From: CAKZNE01 sp964485405
GTDB taxonomy: Bacteria > Bacteroidota > Bacteroidia > Flavobacteriales > Schleiferiaceae
Length of the DNA: 64,000 nucleotides
Direction: 5' to 3'
Assembly (NCBI GenBank): GCA_964485405.1
Contig: CAZAJG010000007.1
Span: 49,872 to 113,871 of the forward strand
Below, one piece after another: positions 34,950 through 43,360 of the stretch. The position numbers and the translations under genes are program-made. Every line of letters starts with the position of its first letter. The first letter of the stretch is position 1. The notes beneath the pieces are model-generated. The model saw nothing but the letters and a program-made list of their open reading frames with translations, did no database searches and had not been told where the DNA came from.

Positions 34950-35447
34950 CTAAGGCTTGTAAAACAGTTTTCTGCTTTGGTATAGTGGACGAATAATGGT
35001 ATCCACAAAGTAGATGACTTTTTTGTTTTCACCGTAACCGGTATCTACAGTCAAACTCAAGCCTTTAAAATTATCATAGGAAATAATAGAATCAACATCT
35101 CCGGATTTATCAAAGTAAACCCATTTTCCTTCTTTAACCGGATAAACGGAATCGCTCTTAAAAATTTTACGATCTTTTTTTGAAAGTAGAACCGTTTTGG
35201 AACTTCCATAGTTTCCACCTTTTTTAGGATTAAAACTTAGGCTCATGCCCTCATCCAAGTATGAGCCGTTTGGCATTATTTTAAAGGTTGCTAAACCTTC
35301 AAAAGACCCATCTTCTCCTTTGTAAACCTGCACCCTATAACGGGGAGAATTGCTGTTGCTTTTGGTGTTGGTAAAACTGTAAAATGAAAAGACAACAGCC
35401 ATCAAGACCATTGCGATAAAAACAGAAGATAAAGCTTTGTGGAGCAT
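34950..35447 (-). CDS. Hypothetical secreted or anchored protein, 165 aa
   Basis: Not recognised. A hydrophobic N-terminal segment (about residues 9-26, VFIAMVLMAVVFSFYSF) acts as signal peptide or anchor. The mature part has VYKGEDGSFEGLATFKIMPNGSYLDEGM and WVYFDKSGDVDSIISYDN, which is reminiscent of a degenerate MORN-2 strand pattern, and ends with YQSRKLFYKP. A short lone gene between the T9SS cargo and the VF530 gene, transcribed like the cargo gene. Confidence 0.75.
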   Translation of the reverse strand: MLHKALSSVFIAMVLMAVVFSFYSFTNTKSNSNSPRYRVQVYKGEDGSFEGLATFKIMPNGSYLDEGMSLSFNPKKGGNYGSSKTVLLSKKDRKIFKSDSVYPVKEGKWVYFDKSGDVDSIISYDNFKGLSLTVDTGYGENKKVIYFVDTIIRPLYQSRKLFYKP

Positions 35448-35522
35448 AAGATTTAGAGTTTTAAAAGTTATGGTGCGCGGAACACGAGAGTATTGCTAAA
35501 GTACAATATTGTGGAATTAAGC

Positions 35523-35530
35523 TAGTTTTG
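35523..35530 (+). promoter_or_regulatory. Candidate -7 promoter element for the VF530 gene
   Basis: TAGTTTTG fits TAnnTTTG and ends 5 bases before the ATG at 35536. A start point at the usual distance would fall at or next to the ATG, so the transcript may be leaderless. Confidence 0.4.
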
Positions 35531-35535
35531 CAGCC

Positions 35536-35748
35536 ATGGAAAAACAACCCAACAACCCCTTACACGGCATCACCTTAAAAACCATATTGGAGCATTTGGT
35601 TGCCACTTACGGTTGGGAGGAGTTGGGGACAAAAATTGACATCCGTTGCTTTAACAACAACCCAAGTATAAAGTCGAGTTTAAGCTTTTTAAGGAAGACA
35701 CCTTGGGCCAGAGAAAAGGTAGAAAAGTTATACTTAAAGTCGCTATAA
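35536..35748 (+). CDS. VF530 family (DUF2132) DNA-binding protein
   Basis: 70 residues. The sequence NNPLHGITLKTILEHLV, GWEELGTKIDIRCF and PSIKSSLSFLRKTPWAREKVE follows the VF530 family closely over its full length. The family fold is a small helical domain reported to bind DNA; its biological role is not established. A single gene with its own probable promoter. Confidence 0.9.
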   Translation: MEKQPNNPLHGITLKTILEHLVATYGWEELGTKIDIRCFNNNPSIKSSLSFLRKTPWAREKVEKLYLKSL

Positions 35749-35846
35749 GTATCTTGATTTCAAAAGGATAGTTGGACAAATCATTTTAGGTATTGGATTA
35801 TTTTTCTATTTTTAGCTAGAACAATCCAATTAAAAACCCAATCTAG

Positions 35847-37580
35847 ATGATTAAAACCACTACTTTATTCCCTGGAGTAGTTTGTGCACTATTGCTTTCT
35901 TTTCAAGCCACAGCGCAAGAACCCTCCAAACCAACCTACGAAAATCGGGTACATGAAAAAGACGGACATTACTATGTTCAAAAGTCTTTACCTGTTTATT
36001 TAAGTTTTTCTGTTACTCCAGATGGTAAGGATTATCCATTAAAGAGCGAAAAGCACACTTCGGATGCAAACCCCATGTATTTAGATACAGAGGGTGTAAA
36101 CTATATAAGAAGCAAGTGGGCCGTAGATCCTAATACGGGAAAAGCCATTACACCGCAGCGAGAAGTATTGATGGAAATGTATGCGGACGGATTAGCGCCT
36201 AGAACCAATTTGAGCTTTTCTGGAGCACCTAGATATTCCAAGGGAGGAACTACTTATTTTGGGAAAGGATTAAACGTTTCTTTAAGCGCAAGAGATGGTG
36301 TTTCCGGAGTTATGGAAACGCAATACGCACTTAATGGCAACTACACAAAATATTCAAGTAGCGTGGGTGCTTCTAAAGAAGGTACCAATACGTTTTACTA
36401 CTACTCGGCAGATTATGTAGGTAACGCAGAACAAACACGCTCACGCGCTTTTACGGTAGACTTAACGCCTCCGGTGTCGGATCATTCCATAGTAGGCATT
36501 GTGCACAACAGCAACATCATTGCGCCAAGCACCACCTTTAAACTAAGCACTACTGATAATTTAGCAGGAATACGAAGTGTACGTTACTCTTTTGATTCAA
36601 GATCAGAAAGAGGGTATTCGCCAAACATTGGGGTAAGTTACCTTCCAGATGGAGAGCATACACTGTACTATTATGCTACAGATAATGTAAGCAATGAGGC
36701 TACTAAAAAGAGCTTTCAGTTTTATTTAGACAAGATTGCTCCTGTAGTTACACAAAAGGTTGTAGGTGATCAATACAAAGGCAATTACCTATATGTGTCT
36801 TCCAGAACTAAAATCAATTTAAGCGCAACAGATAATAAAGCTGGAGTTAAGGATGTGTATTACCGTATGGATGGAGGTTCTAGAACAACCTATTCTTCTG
36901 ATTTTGGTGTGCCGAATAAATTAGGTGTTCACTTCATAAAATATCAAGCGGTGGATAATGTTGAAAATATGGCGTCCAACAAAAACTTAACGGTATACGT
37001 AGATAATAAAGCTCCAGAAACGGGGATTTTTTATGGATCTCCGCAGTTTTTCCACAGAGATACACTTTTCATTACCAGTCAAACTCCAGTTACTCTAAAA
37101 TACAGAGATGCGCATTCCGGTATTCAAACCACTTCTTACAGTATTGATGGCGCAGGAATGAAAGCTTACAGCAAGTTTACAATTCCAGGTGAAGGAAATC
37201 ACAGCATCGGTTTTCAGTCGGTTGACCGCGTTAACAATCGTGAAGAATTAAAAAACAGCAAGGTGTTTGTAGACAATACCCCTCCAAATATTTTCATCAA
37301 CTTCTCCATTGAGCCTATCGGGAAGAAAGGAGGATTAGACATTTATCCAAACTATGTAAGAATGTTTGTAGGGGCTACAGATAAGCATGTGGGAGCAGAG
37401 CAGGTAATGTATTCTATAGATGATGCTCCATTAAGTTTATATTCTTCTCCAACAACCTTAGATGTTTCGGAGTTGAATCGCTTTAAAAAGAGAAAGAAAT
37501 ACAGCGTAAGAGTTGTAGTAAAAGATAAACTAGGAAACGAAGCTGAAAAGACAGTGGAGTTTTATGTAGGAGAGAAGTAA
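35847..37580 (+). CDS. Secreted multi-domain protein with OmpL47-like Ig repeats
   Basis: 577 residues with a signal peptide (ending FQATAQ, about residue 24). After an N-terminal unit of about 120 residues come four to five Ig-like repeats of about 90 residues, each with a segment like LSATDNKAGVKDVYYRMDGG, a YSS/YSK turn, a GxHxxxYxxxDxxxN strand and a closing VDNKAPET-type linker. This is the OmpL47/FlgD-Ig-like pattern found on surface proteins. There is no T9SS tail and no barrel. It ends in a clear terminator. Probably periplasmic or attached to the surface; function unknown. Confidence 0.85.
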   Translation: MIKTTTLFPGVVCALLLSFQATAQEPSKPTYENRVHEKDGHYYVQKSLPVYLSFSVTPDGKDYPLKSEKHTSDANPMYLDTEGVNYIRSKWAVDPNTGKAITPQREVLMEMYADGLAPRTNLSFSGAPRYSKGGTTYFGKGLNVSLSARDGVSGVMETQYALNGNYTKYSSSVGASKEGTNTFYYYSADYVGNAEQTRSRAFTVDLTPPVSDHSIVGIVHNSNIIAPSTTFKLSTTDNLAGIRSVRYSFDSRSERGYSPNIGVSYLPDGEHTLYYYATDNVSNEATKKSFQFYLDKIAPVVTQKVVGDQYKGNYLYVSSRTKINLSATDNKAGVKDVYYRMDGGSRTTYSSDFGVPNKLGVHFIKYQAVDNVENMASNKNLTVYVDNKAPETGIFYGSPQFFHRDTLFITSQTPVTLKYRDAHSGIQTTSYSIDGAGMKAYSKFTIPGEGNHSIGFQSVDRVNNREELKNSKVFVDNTPPNIFINFSIEPIGKKGGLDIYPNYVRMFVGATDKHVGAEQVMYSIDDAPLSLYSSPTTLDVSELNRFKKRKKYSVRVVVKDKLGNEAEKTVEFYVGEK

Positions 37581-37605
37581 GAACTCTTTCTTCCATCTTG
37601 TAAAG

Positions 37606-37638
37606 ACAAAACCACCTCATTTGGGGTGGTTTTCTTTT
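37606..37638 (+). terminator. Rho-independent terminator after the OmpL47-like gene
   Basis: AAAACCACC (37608-37616) pairs with GGTGGTTTT (37625-37633), then CTTTTT follows. It lies 27 bases after the stop codon. Confidence 0.85.
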
Positions 37639-37826
37639 TGTATCGTATAACAAATGGAGAGCAGTAGTTTTTGTGAAATTCAATTTCAAGTATAGAGACG
37701 AGATGTTTAATTGTAAAAAACCCAAAAGAACTATAGCTTTTGGTTAGAGATTCATTGCATTTGGATTTTACACTACAGACGAGAGCGGAGCAATTGTAAA
37801 TCCGTTTTATTAAGCAGGTGTAAGCC

Positions 37827-38627
37827 ATGAAATTTACCACATCAACTAAAAAAAGTATGATGCGTGTAATACGATTATGGATAGGCTTGATCACTCTGAT
37901 GTTATTTAGTGCCTGTTCTACAACCAACCCTTCTTACATTCCACAAACTATAAATACACCGGGATTAAAGAAAGAAGGAGATAAACGTATAGGAGTCATT
38001 TCTTCTACTGGAGGCTATAATGTAAATGGAAGTTATGCCTTAAGCGATGAGATTGCCGTGATGGGCGGAGCACAAGTGTTTGTTTATAAGGACCAGGATA
38101 CAACAGCTTTAAATAAAACAGGACAGAGGCCAATTGGAGTGCAAATAGAAGCGGCAATAGGATATTACAAATGGTTTGATGAAGATAAATTGTTTGATTT
38201 TTATGTTGGCTATGGCCATTCTCAGCTTAGCACCTTTTTAATAAACGGTCCGGCTCAACGCTTTACTGTACAAAGCACAATAGGCTACCAAAAGGAAAGG
38301 TTTGAAAGCTTCTTCAGCATGAAGATTACCCATTTTAGAGCCTATCAATCTGTGCTTGAAATAGAGGAGAAAGGAGACATACAATCGTTGATTTTTGAAC
38401 CCACCGTAAGCTATCGCTTTAACTTAATGAACCGCTGGGATATATTTGCGCAAGCTGGTCTTTCTTTTCCTTTGGAGATGGAAGGCTTTGGAAACCGCTA
38501 TCCGTTTCAAACTTTCCCAATTGTATTTGGGATTGGCTTAGAATATAACCTCACAGAAAGGAGTGGAAAACGAAGAAAGAAAAAGCCTCATGTTTTCCAT
38601 GAAGGTAACATGAGGCCTGGTATTTAG
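37827..38627 (+). CDS. Lipoprotein with outer-membrane beta-barrel-like sequence
   Basis: Up to 266 residues. A lipobox LFSAC is preceded by the hydrophobic segment LWIGLITLMLF; starts at 37827, 37857 or 37860 are possible and the signal peptide is intact from each. The mature part shows alternating strands with glycine and aromatic residues (GVISSTGGYNVNGSYALSDE, YYKWFDEDKLFDFYVGYGHS) and a final barrel-like FGIGLEYNL, followed by a basic tail RSGKRRKKKP. A barrel with a lipid anchor is unusual but known in Bacteroidota. No partner gene. Confidence 0.8.
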   Translation: MKFTTSTKKSMMRVIRLWIGLITLMLFSACSTTNPSYIPQTINTPGLKKEGDKRIGVISSTGGYNVNGSYALSDEIAVMGGAQVFVYKDQDTTALNKTGQRPIGVQIEAAIGYYKWFDEDKLFDFYVGYGHSQLSTFLINGPAQRFTVQSTIGYQKERFESFFSMKITHFRAYQSVLEIEEKGDIQSLIFEPTVSYRFNLMNRWDIFAQAGLSFPLEMEGFGNRYPFQTFPIVFGIGLEYNLTERSGKRRKKKPHVFHEGNMRPGI

Positions 38628-38645
38628 AAATAAAGTGAAAACGTT

Positions 38646-39164
38646 TTAAGAAACGATGGTAAAGCTTACCCGTGTTTCTGCCCAATCCATGTGCACACGT
38701 CCGCTGCTTGCATCAATAGAAAAAGTAAGTTTTTCTGTTTTATCGTGTCCTTGAGGTTTTACAGTAACGCGTAAAACATCCTTGTCTTTATCGTGCTTGT
38801 AAGAACCCCATTGTTTGGATTCGCTATTTAGGATAATGGTCCATTCTTTTTCTCCAGGAATGGTGAATAAAGCATAGGTACCTGCAGCTAATTTTTTACC
38901 TCCAATGGTTACTTCTTTACTTACCGTAAGCGTAGTCGCTTCATTCGCTCCCGTACGCCAAACTTTTCCGTAAGGAACAAGGTCACCAAAAATTTCGCGG
39001 CCTTTAACAGAAGGCTGACTGTAGTTGATGGTCACCTTAACACCGCCTACTTTTTCTACCACCTCTGCGGCAGGGCTTTTTCTTTCTTTTTTATCTTTTT
39101 GAGCAAAGCCCGTTGTGGCAAAGAACAAACTGAGCATAAGGGCTGTGATTAATCTTAAATTCAT
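38646..39164 (-). CDS. DUF2911 family secreted protein
   Basis: 172 residues with a signal peptide (ending FFATTGFAQ). The sequence VTINYSQPSVKGREIFGDLVPYG, KVWRTGANEATTLTVSKEV and GTYALFTIPGEKEWTIILN are the signature of DUF2911, a periplasmic or secreted beta protein of unknown role common in this phylum. Monocistronic, convergent with the preceding lipoprotein gene. Confidence 0.92.
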   Translation of the reverse strand: MNLRLITALMLSLFFATTGFAQKDKKERKSPAAEVVEKVGGVKVTINYSQPSVKGREIFGDLVPYGKVWRTGANEATTLTVSKEVTIGGKKLAAGTYALFTIPGEKEWTIILNSESKQWGSYKHDKDKDVLRVTVKPQGHDKTEKLTFSIDASSGRVHMDWAETRVSFTIVS

Positions 39165-39258
39165 AGTTTTTAGTTTTGATGTGAGTTATTAAAACTAGTC
39201 AAAATTGATGGATTTAAGATTAAAGAATTGTAATGCCTCCGACATAGGAGACCTTAGT

Positions 39259-40803
39259 TTAATGATCTTCTAGATAATGAACCAATTCTGAAATGCTTTT
39301 TACACCGAGTTTATCGGCTTGCTCTTTGCGCATCATTAAGGCGTAGGTATTATTAAACCCAAGAGCCTCGCTAAACACGAGCTGGTGTTGTTTGGTGAGT
39401 TGTTCGCTCACCCACGCATAAATTTCTGGAGAGCTTCTCCCCTCTTGTTGAGCGTTGAGCAACACTTGTAAAGCCGTTCCGCTGTATTCGGGATACATAT
39501 CAATTTCTTTATGAACCAAAGCATCAAAACATATTTTGGTTCCTCCCAAGCCGTTTTTGGTGTTTACCTTAATTCCCGCATGGCCTTCAATAAGCTGCTT
39601 ATATATTTCTGTAAGAATGTATTGTTCGGTGAAAATTTTAGAACCCATGTTTAACTCACCTTCAAAGGTTGTTGGAGTGGGCTCTAATAAATCTTGCGAT
39701 TCTAAAAACTGACGGGCCACATCTTGGACTGGAAGCTTTTGGTCGTCCACCAAAAAATTGAGCTGCGTCATTAGAGAATCGTTGATGCGCCCAGAAAGTT
39801 TATTTAAAACAACATCTAAATTGGGATATCGGCTAAAAACATTTTGATGAACCAACAAGCCCGCTTGATACGGAGGAAATGAGTTTAAATCATCTTCTAA
39901 AACAAAAAGATCGTAAGACTTAATTCGTCCATCGGTGCTGTAGCCGCTAATTACGTCTACATAGTTTTCGTGGATGGCTTTATACATCAGGGCAGGCCCG
40001 ATTACCACATTGGAGATTTTCAAATCATAAGCCTCTTTCAAAGCGGGTAAACCGTCTTGTCTGCCGGTAAACTCAGGGGCGAAGCCAGCCAACAAACGCG
40101 TTTGTTTAGACGGACTAAAAGCGCTGAGTGTAGCCAGTAAAAGAATAACCAAAGGCATAGCGATAAGCGCTTTGTTTTTGTTGGTTCTACTAAGGTGTTG
40201 AATTTTGCTCAAAAGAAAATCTAGAACAATTGCCAATAGGGCAGCGGGTAAAGCGCCTGCAATAATCATGGTGGAATTGTTCAAGGCGATTCCACCGAAA
40301 ATAAATTCCCCTAAACCTCCGGCAGCGATGTAAGCGGCTAAAGTGGCTATTCCTACATTGATTACGGTTGCCGTGCGTATTCCGGCAAATAAAGTGGGTA
40401 AAGCCAGTGGAATTTCAATTCGGAAAAGGATTTGCCAAAAGCTCATACCCATACCTCTTGCCGACTCAGAAATGGTAGGGTTTATATGTATGATTCCGGT
40501 GTACACATTTCTTACAATCGGCAATAGAGAGTATAAAAAGAGAGCCAAAATGGCGGGCTTAATGCCGATCCCTAAAACCGGAATTAAAAACCCCAAAAGA
40601 GCAATACTGGGTATGGTTTGTAGGATGCCAGTAAAATTTAAGACCCAAGGCGAGAGCTTTTGCTTTTTAGCGATCCAAATACCCAAGGGGATACTTACGA
40701 TACAAGCTAGCAAAACGGAAATAGCGGTGAGCTCAATATGCCGAAACAGTTGCTCCAACAGCTTGTCGCTATTGCTTCCATAAAAATCGATGAGCTCCTT
40801 CAT
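39259..40803 (-). CDS. Osmolyte ABC transporter: permease fused to substrate-binding domain (OpuC type)
   Basis: 514 residues. Residues about 1-215 are the permease with about six helices and the EAA-type loop ESARGMGMSFWQILFRIEIPLALP; residues about 235-510 are an OpuAC-like glycine betaine/choline binding domain (IVGPALMYKAI-like start, then GLGGTKICFDALVHKEIDMYPEYSGTA in two parts). Such fusions (OpuCB-OpuCC) import quaternary ammonium osmoprotectants. It overlaps the upstream ATPase gene by 4 bases. The exact ligand is not deducible. Confidence 0.92.
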   Translation of the reverse strand: MKELIDFYGSNSDKLLEQLFRHIELTAISVLLACIVSIPLGIWIAKKQKLSPWVLNFTGILQTIPSIALLGFLIPVLGIGIKPAILALFLYSLLPIVRNVYTGIIHINPTISESARGMGMSFWQILFRIEIPLALPTLFAGIRTATVINVGIATLAAYIAAGGLGEFIFGGIALNNSTMIIAGALPAALLAIVLDFLLSKIQHLSRTNKNKALIAMPLVILLLATLSAFSPSKQTRLLAGFAPEFTGRQDGLPALKEAYDLKISNVVIGPALMYKAIHENYVDVISGYSTDGRIKSYDLFVLEDDLNSFPPYQAGLLVHQNVFSRYPNLDVVLNKLSGRINDSLMTQLNFLVDDQKLPVQDVARQFLESQDLLEPTPTTFEGELNMGSKIFTEQYILTEIYKQLIEGHAGIKVNTKNGLGGTKICFDALVHKEIDMYPEYSGTALQVLLNAQQEGRSSPEIYAWVSEQLTKQHQLVFSEALGFNNTYALMMRKEQADKLGVKSISELVHYLEDH

Positions 40804-41618
40804 GCTTGGTCAATTTTTAAGTCATTAGCCTTTAACTCCCCGTTTAAAATCTTTTGGTTAAGAGGCTCATAAATGCCTTGGGCCCTCAATTGGAGGCTTA
40901 ACATTTCATCACCAATAAAACTTTGGGTAAAGGGCGTGGGCTTATTCAAAAGTTCTTGTGGACTGCCATTTTGAACGATTTTTCCTTGGTCCATCAAAGC
41001 AATTTTATCGCCCATAGCAAAAGCTTCTTGCACATCGTGTGTAACCAGAACTATGGTTTTTTCTACCAGCTCGTCTAGTTCCAAAAACTGCTTTCGTATG
41101 GATACCCGGGTAATGGGATCTAAAGCACCAAAGGGCTCATCCATTAATAGAACCGGAGGGTTAGCTGCGAGCGCACGAGCTACACTTACCCGTTGGGCCT
41201 CTCCCCCGCTCAATTCGCTTGGGTATTTGTTTAAATAATCTTGAGGTTGGAGGTTTAGTTTTTCAAGTAGAGTTTTTGCTCGGACCATTGTTTTTTCTTG
41301 AGACCACTTTAAGAGCCGAGGCACTACTGCAATATTTTGAAAAACGGTATAATGTGGAAACAAGCCACTTTGTTGAATCACATAACCCATTCTCCTTCTC
41401 GCCTCTAAAATATCTTGATCCTGTAACGTCTTGTTTTCGAAAAGAATGGAACCCGCATCGGCTTGCAATAGCCCATTGATGAGTTTGAGAACCGTAGTTT
41501 TTCCACTTCCACTTAAGCCCAATAAAACCTGAGTTTCCCCTTTTTTTATTTCCAACGAAAAATCTTGGATAACGGAATGTTTTCCAAAGCTTTTACTGAG
41601 GTTTTTAAGTTGGATCAT
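40800..41618 (-). CDS. Osmolyte ABC transporter ATP-binding protein (OpuCA type)
   Basis: 272 residues. Walker A GLSGSGKTT (about 34-42), signature LSGGEAQRVSVARALA, Walker B VLLMDEPFGALDP and switch LVTHDVQEAF. It belongs to the proline/glycine betaine class but lacks the C-terminal CBS domains found in OpuA/OpuCA, since the protein ends about 30 residues after the conserved region. Coupled by a 4-base overlap to the permease-binding protein gene downstream. Confidence 0.93.
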   Translation of the reverse strand: MIQLKNLSKSFGKHSVIQDFSLEIKKGETQVLLGLSGSGKTTVLKLINGLLQADAGSILFENKTLQDQDILEARRRMGYVIQQSGLFPHYTVFQNIAVVPRLLKWSQEKTMVRAKTLLEKLNLQPQDYLNKYPSELSGGEAQRVSVARALAANPPVLLMDEPFGALDPITRVSIRKQFLELDELVEKTIVLVTHDVQEAFAMGDKIALMDQGKIVQNGSPQELLNKPTPFTQSFIGDEMLSLQLRAQGIYEPLNQKILNGELKANDLKIDQA

Positions 41619-41655
41619 AGAACTAAGGTAAGAAGCTTAGATCAAGTTTGTGCAA

Positions 41656-42462
41656 TTAAAAGCCTTTGGTGAAGGCGAATACCGGAACAAATATACCGGA
41701 AGGCTCGTCTACCACATCGTTCAGGTTAATGCCGGTGTTGAAGTAATTTAAACGAAACGCAATGCCCAATTTGGATGGAATGTGATACCCAATCGTGGCA
41801 GAGGTATAAATACCAGTGGAGAGCGTATTGTTTCCGCTCGTATTCAAATTTTGCTGACTAAACTGTATGTTGTAAGATCGGCCGTTAACACTGGCAATAT
41901 TCTCGATTACTTCTATAAAGTTGAGGTCTAAGCCAAGCTCTCCTTTGAGATACCAGTTTTGCTCTAAATCGTAAGAATAGCCACCCCCTAAAACAATGTG
42001 GGAGCGCGTTTCTTCGCCTCGTATCTCTCCTATTTCCAAGAAGGGTTCTGGACTACCCGCGATGACCCGATTTACGTTTAGGGTAAATACCCCTGTAGAA
42101 GTAAGCCGAACATTATGAAAATGCATATCTACAGACCAGTTGGTATTGAGCTGATAGGCGATGCTCAATTGGAAAGAAGCTACATTTCGATACACAAAAT
42201 CAGTAGGTAGGCGTGCAATGGAAAAGTCATCTCCATTAAAAGAATTAACCACCTGATCGCGTTGTTGTGTTTGGTTGATGAAAACGTTGGCAAAACGATT
42301 GTTATCTGCTCCGCTATAATAAACCGAAGGATCATCACCTGCCATATAGAAACCTATACCAATGCCAATAATCCAAGGAGAAATGCTATCGTTAGCATAA
42401 ATCTGGGCTTTGCTTTGGAAGAGAAAAAGGCAGCTAAATACAAGGAGAAGGATTCTTTTCAT
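41656..42462 (-). CDS. Outer-membrane beta-barrel protein, predicted
   Basis: About 268 residues from the ATG at 42462, which gives a clean signal peptide (MKRILLLVFSCLFLFQSKAQ); the frame extends 13 codons further upstream into the next gene but that part looks non-coding. Alternating strand pattern throughout (FQLSIAYQLNTNWSVDMHFHN, ATIGYHIPSKLGIAFRLNYF) and an aromatic C-terminal residue (FAFTKGF) indicate a small barrel. No ligand or partner evident. It follows the VIT-type transporter gene on the same strand. Confidence 0.82.
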   Translation of the reverse strand: MKRILLLVFSCLFLFQSKAQIYANDSISPWIIGIGIGFYMAGDDPSVYYSGADNNRFANVFINQTQQRDQVVNSFNGDDFSIARLPTDFVYRNVASFQLSIAYQLNTNWSVDMHFHNVRLTSTGVFTLNVNRVIAGSPEPFLEIGEIRGEETRSHIVLGGGYSYDLEQNWYLKGELGLDLNFIEVIENIASVNGRSYNIQFSQQNLNTSGNNTLSTGIYTSATIGYHIPSKLGIAFRLNYFNTGINLNDVVDEPSGIFVPVFAFTKGF

Positions 42463-42497
42463 ACCGTAAATGTAAACACTCTGGAGCTTTGTATAAA

Positions 42498-43235
42498 TCA
42501 ACGGAACAAACCTTCAAGAATATCTCCTACAAAATAGGCTAAAACCGCAGCGGCACCCCCTAAAAATAAGGTTTCAAGCATACTCCTAATAATGTTGGTT
42601 TGATTTACGAGACCTTTTAAATACCCAATGAGGCAAAAAACCAAACCGGTAAGAACGGAAGATATTAAAAAGAGATTCACCTCTAAATCAAAGGAATAAT
42701 CCAAAACATAGATTAGAAGAGGAAGGAAACCAAAAACGATGAAGCTAACAAAGGTTACACCGCCCATGGCTAATGGAGATTTACTTTCTGGTGACATACC
42801 CAGCTCTTCTTTCATCATAATATCTACCCAGCGTTCTTTATCTGCAGTAATGGTTTCTACAACTTGGTCTAAAAGTTCTCCCTCAAAGCCTTTGGCGGCA
42901 TATATTTCCCGGATTTCGTTTACCTCTTTATCGCGGGTATTTTCAATCTCCCAGAACTCTATACTTCGGTGTTTTTCGTAATTCTCTCTTTCACTTTTGG
43001 TAGAAAGATAACTTCCTACACTCATCGCAAAACCATCGGCCACTAAATTGGCAAACCCTAATATGATCACTACAGCACTGTCGAGAGCAGCTCCAGTGGC
43101 GCCCGCTACTACTGCAAAAGTGGTAACACTACCGTCTACTCCACCATATACAAATTCACCCAAATAATCTTGAAAGCGATTGATAAAAGGGTACTTACTT
43201 CCGTGTACGTTGTCGAGGTTTTTAGGACGAATCAC
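42498..43235 (-). CDS. VIT1/CCC1 transporter family protein
   Basis: 245 residues. The N-terminal FVYGGVDGSVTTFAVVAGATGA with Asp in the first helix, then GFANLVADGFAMSVGSYLSTKSE, are hallmarks of vacuolar iron transporter-like proteins. A cytoplasmic helical, Glu-rich metal-binding region (REIYAAKGFEGELLDQVVETI) follows, then three more helices. It probably moves Fe2+ or Mn2+ out of the cytoplasm. An FTR1-type iron importer is encoded about 6 kb away. Confidence 0.92.
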   Translation of the reverse strand: MIRPKNLDNVHGSKYPFINRFQDYLGEFVYGGVDGSVTTFAVVAGATGAALDSAVVIILGFANLVADGFAMSVGSYLSTKSERENYEKHRSIEFWEIENTRDKEVNEIREIYAAKGFEGELLDQVVETITADKERWVDIMMKEELGMSPESKSPLAMGGVTFVSFIVFGFLPLLIYVLDYSFDLEVNLFLISSVLTGLVFCLIGYLKGLVNQTNIIRSMLETLFLGGAAAVLAYFVGDILEGLFR

Positions 43236-43300
43236 AACTTTAGTTTTAGTAAATATAAAGGTAAAGCAGGGGGTTGAAGATTAAAAGTAGGTTAATTCTA

Positions 43301-43338
43301 AAAACAAAAAAGCCTTCCTGATCAAACAGAAAGGCTTT
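43301..43338 (-). terminator. Rho-independent terminator of the ALDH gene
   Basis: AAAGCCTTCCTG (43309-43320) pairs with CAGAAAGGCTTT (43327-43338) with one mismatch; on the minus strand it is followed by TTTTTGTTTT. It lies 22 bases beyond the ALDH stop. Confidence 0.85.
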
Positions 43339-43360
43339 GATTTATGGAGATAAAATATTC

